From Methanomassiliicoccaceae archaeon (lineage in GTDB: Archaea > Thermoplasmatota > Thermoplasmata > Methanomassiliicoccales > UBA472), in assembly GCA_016919565.1 (NCBI GenBank), contig JACXTO010000179.1, forward strand, positions 1-7,969: a stretch of DNA of 7,969 nt, written 5' to 3'. The position numbers and the translations under genes are program-made. Below the pieces are notes generated by a model, which was not told the DNA's origin, searched no databases, and saw only the letters and a list, made by a program, of their open reading frames with translations. Each line of letters begins with the position of its first letter. Within the stretch, counting starts at the first letter, position 1. This document shows, one piece after another, positions 1-5,742 of this stretch.

Positions 1-1488
1 CAGCCCGATCCCGGACGACGGCAGCTTCGAGTATTCCTCGGCCTTGTGAGGTATGCCCACATTGAGAAGGATCTTGGTTCCGGTGACGGGAACGGCCTGC
101 ACTGCCGCCACGCCGTGGCTCTCTTCCTTCTTTTGCTCGATCGCCCCTTCCATTACGATGCCCCTGGTTCCGTCCACGGTGATGACCATGCCTTGCTTGA
201 GTAGCTTGGTAGCATCCCTCGTGCCCACGATGCAAGGCGTGCCGAGCTCCCTCGCGACGATGGCCGCATGGCAGGTCATCCCGCCCTCGTCGGTTACGAT
301 CGCCGCCGCGCGGGTCATCGCCGGGACCATGTCAGGTGAGGTCATGACCGTCACCAGGATGTCGTCCTTCAGGATGAGGTCCAAGCTATCGTTCTCCCCC
401 AAGAGCTTGACCTTTCCTGAGGCCACGCCGGGGCTGGCCGCCAGACCTTTCAGCAATGTCTTCTGTGAATGTGCCTGTTCAGCTGGGGATTCTTTGCCTT
501 TCACGCCGTTCACCTTTCCCTTTCCGTTCGATTTCAGGGTCGTCACCGGCCTCGCCTGGACGACAAAGAACTCGTTATCCTCCAAGCACCACTCGATATC
601 CATGGGCTTGTTGTAATGAAGCTCGATCTGATTGCCGACGTCGGCGATCTCCAATATCTGGTCGTCGGTCATCTTCTGCGCCTCCATCAGGCTCTCCGCG
701 ACCTCTTCCCTGACGGTATCGCCTTCCTTCCCCCTGACCAGCTTCCAGGCCTGTTTCGCGATGCGCTTGTTGATGATCTTGGTATGGAACTTGTCGACCA
801 CGTAGGTGTCAGGAGTGACCTTGCCGCCGACGATGGCCTCTCCCAGACCGTATCCCGCCTCGACGATGATGTGCGGCAGTTCGGAGTTCGGGTCCACCGT
901 GAACATTATCCCGGCGACATCGGAGTTGACCATCCTCTGGACTACCACAGCAAGCTTAACCTTGGAGTGCTCGAAGCCTTTGGTGGTGCGGTAGGATATG
1001 GCCCGCGGGGTGAAAAGCGATGACCAGCACTTCTTGACCTTGTCGATGAGGTCGTTTGGCTCGTAAACGTTGAGGAAGGTGTCCTGCTGCCCGGCAAAGC
1101 TGGCGGTGGGAAGATCCTCGGCGGTGGCGCTCGATCTAACAGCCACCAAGCCGGTCTTCCTCTTGGACTCGAACAGGCCATGGAATTCCTTCAGGATCTC
1201 CATGCGCAGGTCCTCTGGCACGACCGCATCATCGAAAGCCTTGCGGATCTTCAGGCTCACATCCTGCAAGGAGACCTCAGAGGCGACGTCCACCTTCTCC
1301 AGATACGACGCGACACGCGACAGCAGGTCGTTCTTCTCCATGAAATAATCGTAGGAAGCGGTCGTCAGCACGAATCCGCCCGGGACCTTGAAACCGGCCG
1401 CGGTCAGCTCACCGAGATTTGCGGCCTTACCACCTGCGATAGGAATGTCGTTGACACCCAGTTCTGCGATACTCATGATCCTCTTCAT
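1..1488 (-). CDS. ppsA: Phosphoenolpyruvate synthase (pyruvate, water dikinase), 3' end beyond the left edge
   Basis: Converts pyruvate, ATP and water to PEP, AMP and phosphate, the first committed step of gluconeogenesis from pyruvate in the cytoplasm. The visible 496 codons cover the N-terminal ATP-grasp nucleotide-binding domain (about residues 10-315, with GGKAANLGE at 19-27, VRSSATAEDLP at 117-127, FAGQQDTFLNV at 131-141 and QARPVTT at 311-317), a Lys/Gly-rich linker (about 319-345) and the swivelling phosphohistidine domain with GGMTCHAAIVAREL. The catalytic His is residue 407. The sequence leaves the window at the start of the PEP/pyruvate-binding barrel (NVG...GIGL). The family is usually about 750-800 residues, so roughly 250-300 are missing. 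I chose ATG 1488 because AGGTGA lies 4 nt upstream; an in-frame ATG at 1476 is the alternative. It is divergent to porGDAB. Identity is near certain. Confidence 0.96.
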   Translation of the reverse strand, partial: MKRIMSIAELGVNDIPIAGGKAANLGELTAAGFKVPGGFVLTTASYDYFMEKNDLLSRVASYLEKVDVASEVSLQDVSLKIRKAFDDAVVPEDLRMEILKEFHGLFESKRKTGLVAVRSSATAEDLPTASFAGQQDTFLNVYEPNDLIDKVKKCWSSLFTPRAISYRTTKGFEHSKVKLAVVVQRMVNSDVAGIMFTVDPNSELPHIIVEAGYGLGEAIVGGKVTPDTYVVDKFHTKIINKRIAKQAWKLVRGKEGDTVREEVAESLMEAQKMTDDQILEIADVGNQIELHYNKPMDIEWCLEDNEFFVVQARPVTTLKSNGKGKVNGVKGKESPAEQAHSQKTLLKGLAASPGVASGKVKLLGENDSLDLILKDDILVTVMTSPDMVPAMTRAAAIVTDEGGMTCHAAIVARELGTPCIVGTRDATKLLKQGMVITVDGTRGIVMEGAIEQKKEESHGVAAVQAVPVTGTKILLNVGIPHKAEEYSKLPSSGIGL

Positions 1489-1523
1489 TAGCTCACCTGA
1501 ACGCTGAAGGGGTTTAGCTCGCA

Positions 1524-1545
1524 GGGATCGCGCTTGTCGCATCCC
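1524..1545 (-). other. Possible hairpin in the ppsA 5' leader
   Basis: On the minus strand GGGAT-GCG pairs with CGC-g-ATCCC around an ACAAG loop: 8 base pairs with one bulged G. If transcription starts near 1548, as the TATA candidate suggests, this hairpin would sit at the very 5' end of the ppsA mRNA, about 36 nt before the ATG. It does not cover the AGGTGA site. It could stabilise the transcript or be accidental. Confidence 0.3.
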
Positions 1546-1568
1546 GTTGGCAAGTAATCCGTTTAGGT

Positions 1569-1577
1569 CGAATAAAC
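1569..1577 (-). promoter_or_regulatory. Candidate ppsA TATA box
   Basis: On the minus strand this reads GTTTATTCG, a reasonable match to the archaeal TATA element, preceded by a purine-rich CATGAG that could act as BRE. A start about 25 bp downstream (near 1548) would give a leader of about 60 nt containing the AGGTGA ribosome-binding site. The AATAA-cc-TTATT dyad at 1586-1597 just upstream is a competing AT-rich candidate. It is inferred from sequence only. Confidence 0.35.
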
Positions 1578-1905
1578 TCATGGGTAATAACCTTATTGGA
1601 GTAGATGCCGCTCCGAGAGGCAGTCATCCAGCATTGGATTGCAATTGAATTCCAATCCGCTGTTAGATCCCTAGCAATCGATTCTCAAATCAGGCTTTTT
1701 GATTCCAATCGGACACACTTTTTCTTCGGCGAGCAACGCCGTGGAACTTCATGTTTCACATGCTTCTGCGGGCGAAACGAGGCCAATGTCTTGCTCATTT
1801 GCGTATTGACATCTCAATTCTTGGGAAAATTACGAATGAGTTCTTGCAGATTATCTATCCTTTTCCTCATCCCTGAGGCGTTCCGGAATCGTATTTCATA
1901 ATCCC

Positions 1906-1922
1906 CATTCGAATATCGAATG
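1906..1922. promoter_or_regulatory. Palindromic operator-like site 1 upstream of porG
   Basis: A perfect inverted repeat with 7-bp arms, CATTCGA and TCGAATG, separated by ATA. It shares the 13-bp core TTCGA-ATA-TCGAA with the next palindrome, whose centre lies exactly 21 bp away (1914 versus 1935). Both lie upstream of the porG TATA candidate. The form is that of a binding site for a dimeric helix-turn-helix regulator; no regulator can be named. Confidence 0.6.
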
Positions 1923-1924
1923 CA

Positions 1925-1945
1925 ATTCTTCGAATATCGAAGAAT
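1925..1945. promoter_or_regulatory. Palindromic operator-like site 2 upstream of porG
   Basis: A perfect inverted repeat with 9-bp arms, ATTCTTCGA and TCGAAGAAT, around an ATA spacer. It is the longest exact palindrome I noticed in the window and ends about 10-15 bp upstream of the BRE/TATA of porG. With site 1 it forms a tandem pair on the same face of the helix. The 8-mer AATCGTAT flanks the pair as a direct repeat (1887-1894 and 1946-1953). The position could suit an activator or a repressor that blocks TFB/TBP. Confidence 0.65.
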
Positions 1946-1954
1946 AATCGTATG

Positions 1955-1967
1955 CAAGGTTCAAATA
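1955..1967 (+). promoter_or_regulatory. BRE/TATA promoter of porGDAB
   Basis: CAAGG (BRE-like) is followed directly by TTCAAATA, a TATA-like octamer centred near 1963. A start about 25 bp downstream gives a leader of roughly 20 nt carrying GAGGT at 1999-2003, 7 nt before the porG ATG. No other promoter-like gap exists inside the four-gene operon, so this should drive all of porGDAB. Confidence 0.5.
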
Positions 1968-2010
1968 CGTTAATGGATTTTAGGGAAATGGGATTAATGA
2001 GGTTTTTAAC

Positions 2011-2571
2011 ATGACCACGGTTGAGATACGATGGCATGGTCGTGGCGGACAAGGCGTAGTCACCGCAAACGAGATCCTTGCCGCCGCCGCTTTGAGCGAG
2101 GGGAAGTACATCAAGGCTTTCCCGGAGTTCGGCCCGGAGAGAATGGGTGCGCCCATCAGGGCGTTCGCCCGGATCTCGGACAAGGTCATCAACGTCCATA
2201 GCCAGGTGTATTATCCAGATTACGTGGTCGTGCTGGACAACACGCTCATCGCCAGTCCGTCCATAAAGGAAGGGCTGAAGCCGAATGGCAAGATCATCGC
2301 CAATTTCCCGGATGGGAAGGAAAAGCTCAAAGCCTTGATCGGCAGGGGTTATGATGTGCACGCCGTGAACGCGACGAAGATATCCGCCGAGGAGATCGGC
2401 AGACCGATGGCTAACACCGCGATGGTCGGTGCCCTGGTACGAGTTTCGAACTTAGTCGACATTAAGACCGTGACCGCAGAGCTGGCGGCGAAGTTCGCTG
2501 GCAAGTTCTCACAATCGGTCATCGAGAAGAACATAAAATCGGTAGTGCGAGCGTATGAGGAGGTGGAATGA
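2011..2571 (+). CDS. porG: Pyruvate:ferredoxin oxidoreductase, gamma subunit
   Basis: The 186-residue gamma subunit (called porC in some archaea) of pyruvate synthase, which interconverts acetyl-CoA, CO2 and reduced ferredoxin with pyruvate and CoA. The family signature RWHGRGGQGVVTA is at residues 7-19, followed by the typical FPEFGPERMGAPIRAF stretch (about 38-53) and NTAMVGAL (about 135-142), as in the POR/VOR gamma domain. Its length is normal for the family. The start at 2011 is supported by GAGGT 7 nt upstream. It is the first gene of the operon, and its TGA overlaps the porD ATG. Gamma subunits of related 2-oxoacid oxidoreductases look alike, so the pyruvate assignment rests on the whole operon, especially porB. 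Confidence 0.93.
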   Translation: MTTVEIRWHGRGGQGVVTANEILAAAALSEGKYIKAFPEFGPERMGAPIRAFARISDKVINVHSQVYYPDYVVVLDNTLIASPSIKEGLKPNGKIIANFPDGKEKLKALIGRGYDVHAVNATKISAEEIGRPMANTAMVGALVRVSNLVDIKTVTAELAAKFAGKFSQSVIEKNIKSVVRAYEEVE

Positions 2572-2852
2572 TGGCCAACGAGAAGGCTTCAGAGCTTCCC
2601 GAGGGCGGAATGATACTTGAGCCAGGCAGCTCGCGGAAGTATCTCACCGGCGACTGGCGCTCCAAGAGGCCGGAGTGCGACGAGGAGAAGTGCACCAACT
2701 GCCTCATCTGCTGGATCTACTGCCCTGACAATTGCGTCATTGTGAAGGACGGCAAGAGGGTGGGTTTCAGACTTAGCCATTGCAAGGGCTGCGGCATTTG
2801 CGGGACCCAGTGCCCAGCAAAGGCGATCACCATGAAGGACGAGGTGGGTTAA
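2568..2852 (+). CDS. porD: Pyruvate:ferredoxin oxidoreductase, delta subunit (2x[4Fe-4S] ferredoxin-like)
   Basis: A 94-residue electron-transfer subunit that carries electrons from the TPP/cluster centre of the beta subunit to free ferredoxin. It has two full CxxCxxCxxxCP motifs, C42-C45-C48-C52 and C72-C75-C78-C82, each for one [4Fe-4S] cluster. Additional cysteines at 37 and 56 are not part of these motifs. The N-terminal part, with GMILEPGSSRKYLTGDWRS before the clusters, is typical of the POR delta family. The ATG at 2568 overlaps the porG stop (ATGA). The strong AGGAGGTG at 2558-2565 is only 2 nt from it but 5 nt from the adjacent ATG at 2571, so the true start may be one codon later. 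It abuts porA with no gap. Confidence 0.94.
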   Translation: MMANEKASELPEGGMILEPGSSRKYLTGDWRSKRPECDEEKCTNCLICWIYCPDNCVIVKDGKRVGFRLSHCKGCGICGTQCPAKAITMKDEVG

Positions 2853-4013
2853 ATGAAGAAGATAGCGATGAATGGGGACCAGGCGGTCGCGCTGTCCTGG
2901 AAGCAGGTCGAGCCTGACGTCGTTGCCTCGTATCCGATCACGCCACAGACGATCATCGTGGAGATGTTCTCGGAGTACGTGGCAGATGGCCTGGTGAACA
3001 CCGAGTACGTCACCGCCGAGTCGGAGCACAGCGCCATGAGCATATGCATCGGTGCCTCGGCATCGGGCGCCAGGACGGCGACGGCCACTGCCTCGGCCGG
3101 TCTGGCCTACATGTGGGAAGTGCTCTATGTGGCATCGGGCATGCGCCTCCCGATCGTTATGGTCGTTGCCAATAGGGCGCTGAGCGGGCCGATCAACATC
3201 CATTGCGACCACAGCGATGCCATGGGCGCGAGGGACTCTGGCTGGATACAGCTGTTCGGGGAGAACGTGCAAGAGGCCTACGACAACAGCATCATGGCCT
3301 TCAAAGTGGCGGAGCACATGGACGTGAGGATGCCGATGATGACCTGCCTGGACGGGTTCATCGTCACCCACTCCTTGGAGCGATTCGAGCCTTTGCCAGA
3401 CGACGTCGTGAAGTCGTTCGTCGGGCCGTTCAAGTACCGGCGGTCGCTGCTGGACTTCAAGAACCCGATAACCATGGGTCCGTTCGACTGGACCGATTTC
3501 TATTTCGAGCACAAGTACCAGCAGGTGGAGGCGATGAAGCGCGTGACCCCGGTGGTCAACTCCGTCGCCAAGGAGTACGCCAAGGTGAGCGGCCGCGAGT
3601 ACCAGATCATAGAGCCATACAAGCTCGATGACGCCGACTACGCAGTCCTGGCCATGGGGTCTACGGCCGGAACGCTGAAGGAGATAGTGGACGAGCTCCG
3701 GGCCGAAGGACAGAAGGTGGGATCGATCAAGCTGCGCCTGTTCCGGCCATTCCCTCACGCAGAGCTGGCCAAGATGGTCGAGGGACTTAAGGGCGTGGCG
3801 ATCATGGACCGGGCGGTCAGCATCGGGGCGGAGGGACCGATATTCCCGGAGGCCCGCTCCGCGCTGTACGAGTCGAAGCAACGGCCCAGGATGACCAATT
3901 ATATCTACGGCCTCGGTGGCAGGGACATCAGGCCAGAGGAGCTGAAGCACGTATTCAACCAGCTCATTCATAAAGAGGACGACACCGTGAACTACCTAGG
4001 GGTGAGGAAATGA
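2853..4013 (+). CDS. porA: Pyruvate:ferredoxin oxidoreductase, alpha subunit
   Basis: The 386-residue alpha subunit, normal length, holding the pyrimidine-binding domain of the TPP site and the domain that contacts CoA. Visible family features are YPITPQT at 27-33, the ESEHSAM segment at 56-62 with the glutamate of the TPP site region, the RALSGPINIHCDHSD stretch at 108-122 (related enzymes have RALSAPINIWNDHSD), RDSGWIQLF at 127-135, LFRPFP at 296-301 and GGRDI at 355-359. The ATG follows the porD TAA directly, with GAGGTG 6 nt upstream. The 3' end overlaps porB by 4 nt (ATGA), which suggests translational coupling and one-to-one subunit supply. An isovalerate or oxoglutarate enzyme is the less likely alternative. 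Confidence 0.95.
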   Translation: MKKIAMNGDQAVALSWKQVEPDVVASYPITPQTIIVEMFSEYVADGLVNTEYVTAESEHSAMSICIGASASGARTATATASAGLAYMWEVLYVASGMRLPIVMVVANRALSGPINIHCDHSDAMGARDSGWIQLFGENVQEAYDNSIMAFKVAEHMDVRMPMMTCLDGFIVTHSLERFEPLPDDVVKSFVGPFKYRRSLLDFKNPITMGPFDWTDFYFEHKYQQVEAMKRVTPVVNSVAKEYAKVSGREYQIIEPYKLDDADYAVLAMGSTAGTLKEIVDELRAEGQKVGSIKLRLFRPFPHAELAKMVEGLKGVAIMDRAVSIGAEGPIFPEARSALYESKQRPRMTNYIYGLGGRDIRPEELKHVFNQLIHKEDDTVNYLGVRK

Positions 4014-4960
4014 GCGCCACCACGAACCTGAAAGTGCTCTCGCAGAGGGAGGACCGCTATGTGGAAGGCCACCGTCTCTGCGCTGGCTGCGCCGAACCGA
4101 TAATCGCCAGGCAGATACTGATGGCCACTGAGAAGCCGGTGGTAGTGTCCAATGCCACAGGCTGCTTTGAGGTGTCATCGTCCATCTACCCGTTCACCTC
4201 GTGGAATATCCCCTGGATCCACAGCGCCTTCGAGAACGCCCCAGCGACCATCTCGGGCGTGGAGGCGGCATATCTGGCCCTGAAGAGGAAAGGCGTGATC
4301 AAGGAAGAGATGCGCTTCGTCACCTTCGGAGGCGACGGGGCGAGCTACGACATCGGCATCCAGTCGCTCTCCGGAGCGATCGAGAGAGGCCATCACTTCC
4401 TGTATGTCTGCCTGAACAACGAGGCCTACATGAACACTGGGATCCAAAGGTCGGGTGCGACCAGCAGGGGAGCGCAGACCACCACCTGTCCGGCGGGCAC
4501 GTGCGTCCCCGGCAAGAAGGAGTTCCCCAAGGACCTGACCAAGATCATCATCGCCCACAACCTGCCCTATGCGGCGCAGGCGTCGCCCCACAACTACAAG
4601 GACCTCATCGAGAAGGCATCCAAGGGGCTGGAGGCGAACGGACCGTCGTTCATGAACGTCATCGCCCCATGCCCGCGCGGCTGGAGGTTCGAATCCGGCA
4701 AGACCATCGAGATGGCCAAGCTGGCGGTCGACACCTGCATATGGCCGTTGTACGAGTACGAGCTGGGCGAATGGAGGCTAACCGCCGACAGCAAGCGCAT
4801 TGCCGAGGGCACGAAGAAGAAGCTGCCGATCTCGGATTGGCTCAAGTCGCAGGGTCGCTTCGGACATCTATCCAACGAAAAATGGGCCTATGTCGCCGAG
4901 GAGATCCAGGCCAACGTCGACACTCAGTGGAAAGAGCTGCTCCGATTGTGCAAGACCTGA
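4010..4960 (+). CDS. porB: Pyruvate:ferredoxin oxidoreductase, beta subunit (TPP and [4Fe-4S])
   Basis: The 316-residue beta subunit that binds the TPP diphosphate with Mg2+ and the proximal [4Fe-4S] cluster. LCAGC gives C24 and C27, NATGC gives C52, and APCPRGW gives C221, the expected four cluster ligands. The TPP motif runs from GGDG (107-110) to LNN (135-137), with the usual spacing. The segment CFEVSSSIYPFTSWNIPWIH (52-71) is characteristic of pyruvate-specific PorB, which is the main reason for calling the operon POR rather than VOR or KOR. GGTGA 4 nt before the ATG inside the porA tail serves as ribosome-binding site. Odd points are two more cysteines, C160 and C165 (TTTCPAGTC), in the loop after the TPP motif, where I would expect Ser/Thr and a non-Cys residue. 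Confidence 0.96.
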   Translation: MSATTNLKVLSQREDRYVEGHRLCAGCAEPIIARQILMATEKPVVVSNATGCFEVSSSIYPFTSWNIPWIHSAFENAPATISGVEAAYLALKRKGVIKEEMRFVTFGGDGASYDIGIQSLSGAIERGHHFLYVCLNNEAYMNTGIQRSGATSRGAQTTTCPAGTCVPGKKEFPKDLTKIIIAHNLPYAAQASPHNYKDLIEKASKGLEANGPSFMNVIAPCPRGWRFESGKTIEMAKLAVDTCIWPLYEYELGEWRLTADSKRIAEGTKKKLPISDWLKSQGRFGHLSNEKWAYVAEEIQANVDTQWKELLRLCKT

Positions 4961-4991
4961 TGCGCGAGACGACCAAACCCCTTGCTCTCTA

Positions 4992-5000
4992 TCTTATTTT
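4992..5000 (+). terminator. T-rich terminator candidate after porB
   Basis: TCTTATTTT lies 31 nt after the porB stop in the 48-bp convergent gap to hypC. Short oligo-T tracts without a hairpin terminate archaeal transcription. No comparable T-run is seen on the opposite strand for hypC within the gap, so transcripts may overlap there. Confidence 0.35.
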
Positions 5001-5008
5001 CAGCGGCC

Positions 5009-5233
5009 CTAGGACTCCTCTTGCGAGGCGAGGAGCTCCTCCCAGAGCTTGATGGTCTCCAAGGCGTCCGATTCGTCGACGGTCTGGATCGCGAAGCCCG
5101 CATGCACTATGACATAATCCCCTGGCTTGACCTCGACCAAGGAGATATTGGTCTCCCGCCGCACGCCGCCGAAGTCGATGACGGCGTTGGTGCCGTTGAT
5201 CGAAACGACCTTACCCGGGATGGCTAAGCACAT
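5009..5233 (-). CDS. hypC: [NiFe]-hydrogenase maturation chaperone HypC/HybG family
   Basis: A 74-residue protein starting MCLAIPGKV, the hallmark of HypC. Cys2, exposed after Met removal, is the residue known in the family to bind the iron precursor and the hydrogenase large subunit. HypC works with HypD in building the Fe(CN)2CO group and delivering it to the apo-hydrogenase. The OB-like body contains VHAGFAI (43-49), also family-typical, and the length is normal. The start is fixed by MCLAIPG and by GGAG 4 nt upstream; that site spans the gap just after the nac stop, only 9 bp away, so hypC is probably translated from the nac transcript. No other hyp gene is in the window. The gene implies at least one [NiFe] hydrogenase in this genome. 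Confidence 0.95.
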   Translation of the reverse strand: MCLAIPGKVVSINGTNAVIDFGGVRRETNISLVEVKPGDYVIVHAGFAIQTVDESDALETIKLWEELLASQEES

Positions 5234-5242
5234 TTGACTCCT

Positions 5243-5629
5243 TCAGGATGAGATCAGCTTGATGATGGCCTCGGCGGGTTGGCCGTCGGTCGCCTTCAAT
5301 GCCTCGATCGCCTTCTCGCGGCTCGCTCCGGTCTGGGACATCACCAATTTGATGTCTTCCTCTGGTACGACGGATGGGATCGGCGCAGCCGATTTGGATG
5401 ACGTGGGCGTCTGCGAGAGCGGGAGGATCTCGGTCTCGCCCGTTATCTGGTACGTCATCTGGCCTTGGGCTGTCATGATAGTGACCGAAGCGCCAGTGAT
5501 GACGTATTGCTTGTTCTTGGTCCTGATGACCACGTCCTGCACGTCCTCGAGGTCCTCGGTCTCGATACCCAGCTTCCTCATGGCCTGCTTGACCTGACGA
5601 GGGTTCACACCGCGCATTCCTGGCATCAT
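5243..5629 (-). CDS. nac: Nascent polypeptide-associated complex protein (archaeal NAC)
   Basis: A 128-residue ribosome-associated chaperone, homologous to eukaryotic alpha-NAC; archaea have this single homodimeric form that binds chains leaving the ribosome. The start MMPGMRGVNPRQVKQAMRKLGI is typical of the archaeal family. The NAC beta-barrel domain covers about residues 14-70, then a Ser/Thr/Pro-rich linker (about 71-88) and a C-terminal UBA domain (about 90-127, EEDIKLVMSQTG...AIEALKATDG...AEAIIKLI). Two adjacent ATGs at 5629 and 5626 could serve. No Shine-Dalgarno motif precedes them, and the TATA box is about 32 nt upstream, so translation is probably leaderless or nearly so. hypC follows after 9 bp in the same unit. 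Confidence 0.95.
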   Translation of the reverse strand: MMPGMRGVNPRQVKQAMRKLGIETEDLEDVQDVVIRTKNKQYVITGASVTIMTAQGQMTYQITGETEILPLSQTPTSSKSAAPIPSVVPEEDIKLVMSQTGASREKAIEALKATDGQPAEAIIKLISS

Positions 5630-5657
5630 AATAGCATCAAAGAAAATATCCTTCGAC

Positions 5658-5671
5658 TATTAAACCTTTGG
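5658..5671 (-). promoter_or_regulatory. BRE/TATA promoter of nac-hypC
   Basis: The minus strand reads CCAAAGG followed by TTTAATA. The TATA centre at 5661 is about 32 bp from the nac ATG, predicting a start only a few nucleotides before the codon. This agrees with the absence of a ribosome-binding site for nac. Confidence 0.5.
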
Positions 5672-5710
5672 AAAAGAAGGCAGTGCGAAAAGGAATACTG
5701 GAAAAGGTTT
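5672..5710 (-). terminator. Pyrimidine-rich terminator candidate after glnA
   Basis: Downstream of the glnA stop the minus strand carries several T-clusters (CCTTTTCC, CCTTTTCG, CTTCTTTTCC) within 40 nt, the usual form of archaeal termination. It lies directly before the nac promoter. AAACCTTT at 5662-5669 and AAAGGTTT at 5703-5710 form a perfect 8-bp inverted repeat across this stretch. Confidence 0.4.
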
Positions 5711-5742
5711 GATGTGGGGAACTGCTGCCAGGTGTCTATCAA

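Larger units (their letters stand above)
1489..2010. other. Divergent ppsA/porG intergenic region, no supported gene
   Basis: This 522-bp gap is visibly richer in A and T than the flanking genes. It holds the ppsA leader and promoter candidate on the left and the porG operators, TATA box and ribosome-binding site on the right. The middle (about 1600-1900) has many short dyads: ATTGGA / TCCAAT at 1633-1656, AATCA / TGATT at 1688-1704, CATGT-ttc-ACATG at 1750-1762, CCTCA-tccc-TGAGG at 1865-1878 and TTCCGGAA at 1881-1888. The 9-mer ATTCCAATC occurs at 1649 and 1702. An open frame of 98 codons (1605-1901) has codon usage unlike the neighbours and no recognisable domain. I see no tRNA or convincing structured RNA. 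Confidence 0.6.

Noticed and set aside
469..1023. 184-codon and other plus-strand frames over ppsA
   Set aside because: They lie opposite conserved PEP synthase motifs on the minus strand and have no family features of their own.
1605..1901. Open frame of 98 codons in the ppsA/porG gap, with a GGAG a few bases before its ATG
   Set aside because: Codon usage lacks the strong G/C third-position preference of the neighbours, the protein is rich in Cys/Phe/Arg with no recognisable domain, and the region is full of regulatory-type dyads. Kept only as a remote possibility.
1489..2010. Possible C/D-box sRNA, tRNA or CRISPR-like repeat in the intergenic region
   Set aside because: No paired C (RTGATGA) and D (CTGA) boxes in proper spacing, no cloverleaf, and only two copies of any short repeat.
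2589..3971. 460-codon open frame antisense to porD and porA
   Set aside because: Shadow of GC-rich codon usage; its product is rich in His/Arg/Leu/Val/Gly without a family pattern, while the plus strand encodes unmistakable PorD and PorA.
4201..5052. 283-codon frame overlapping porB in another frame
   Set aside because: Arg/His/Gly/Gln-rich shadow translation; PorB in its own frame has all cluster and TPP residues.
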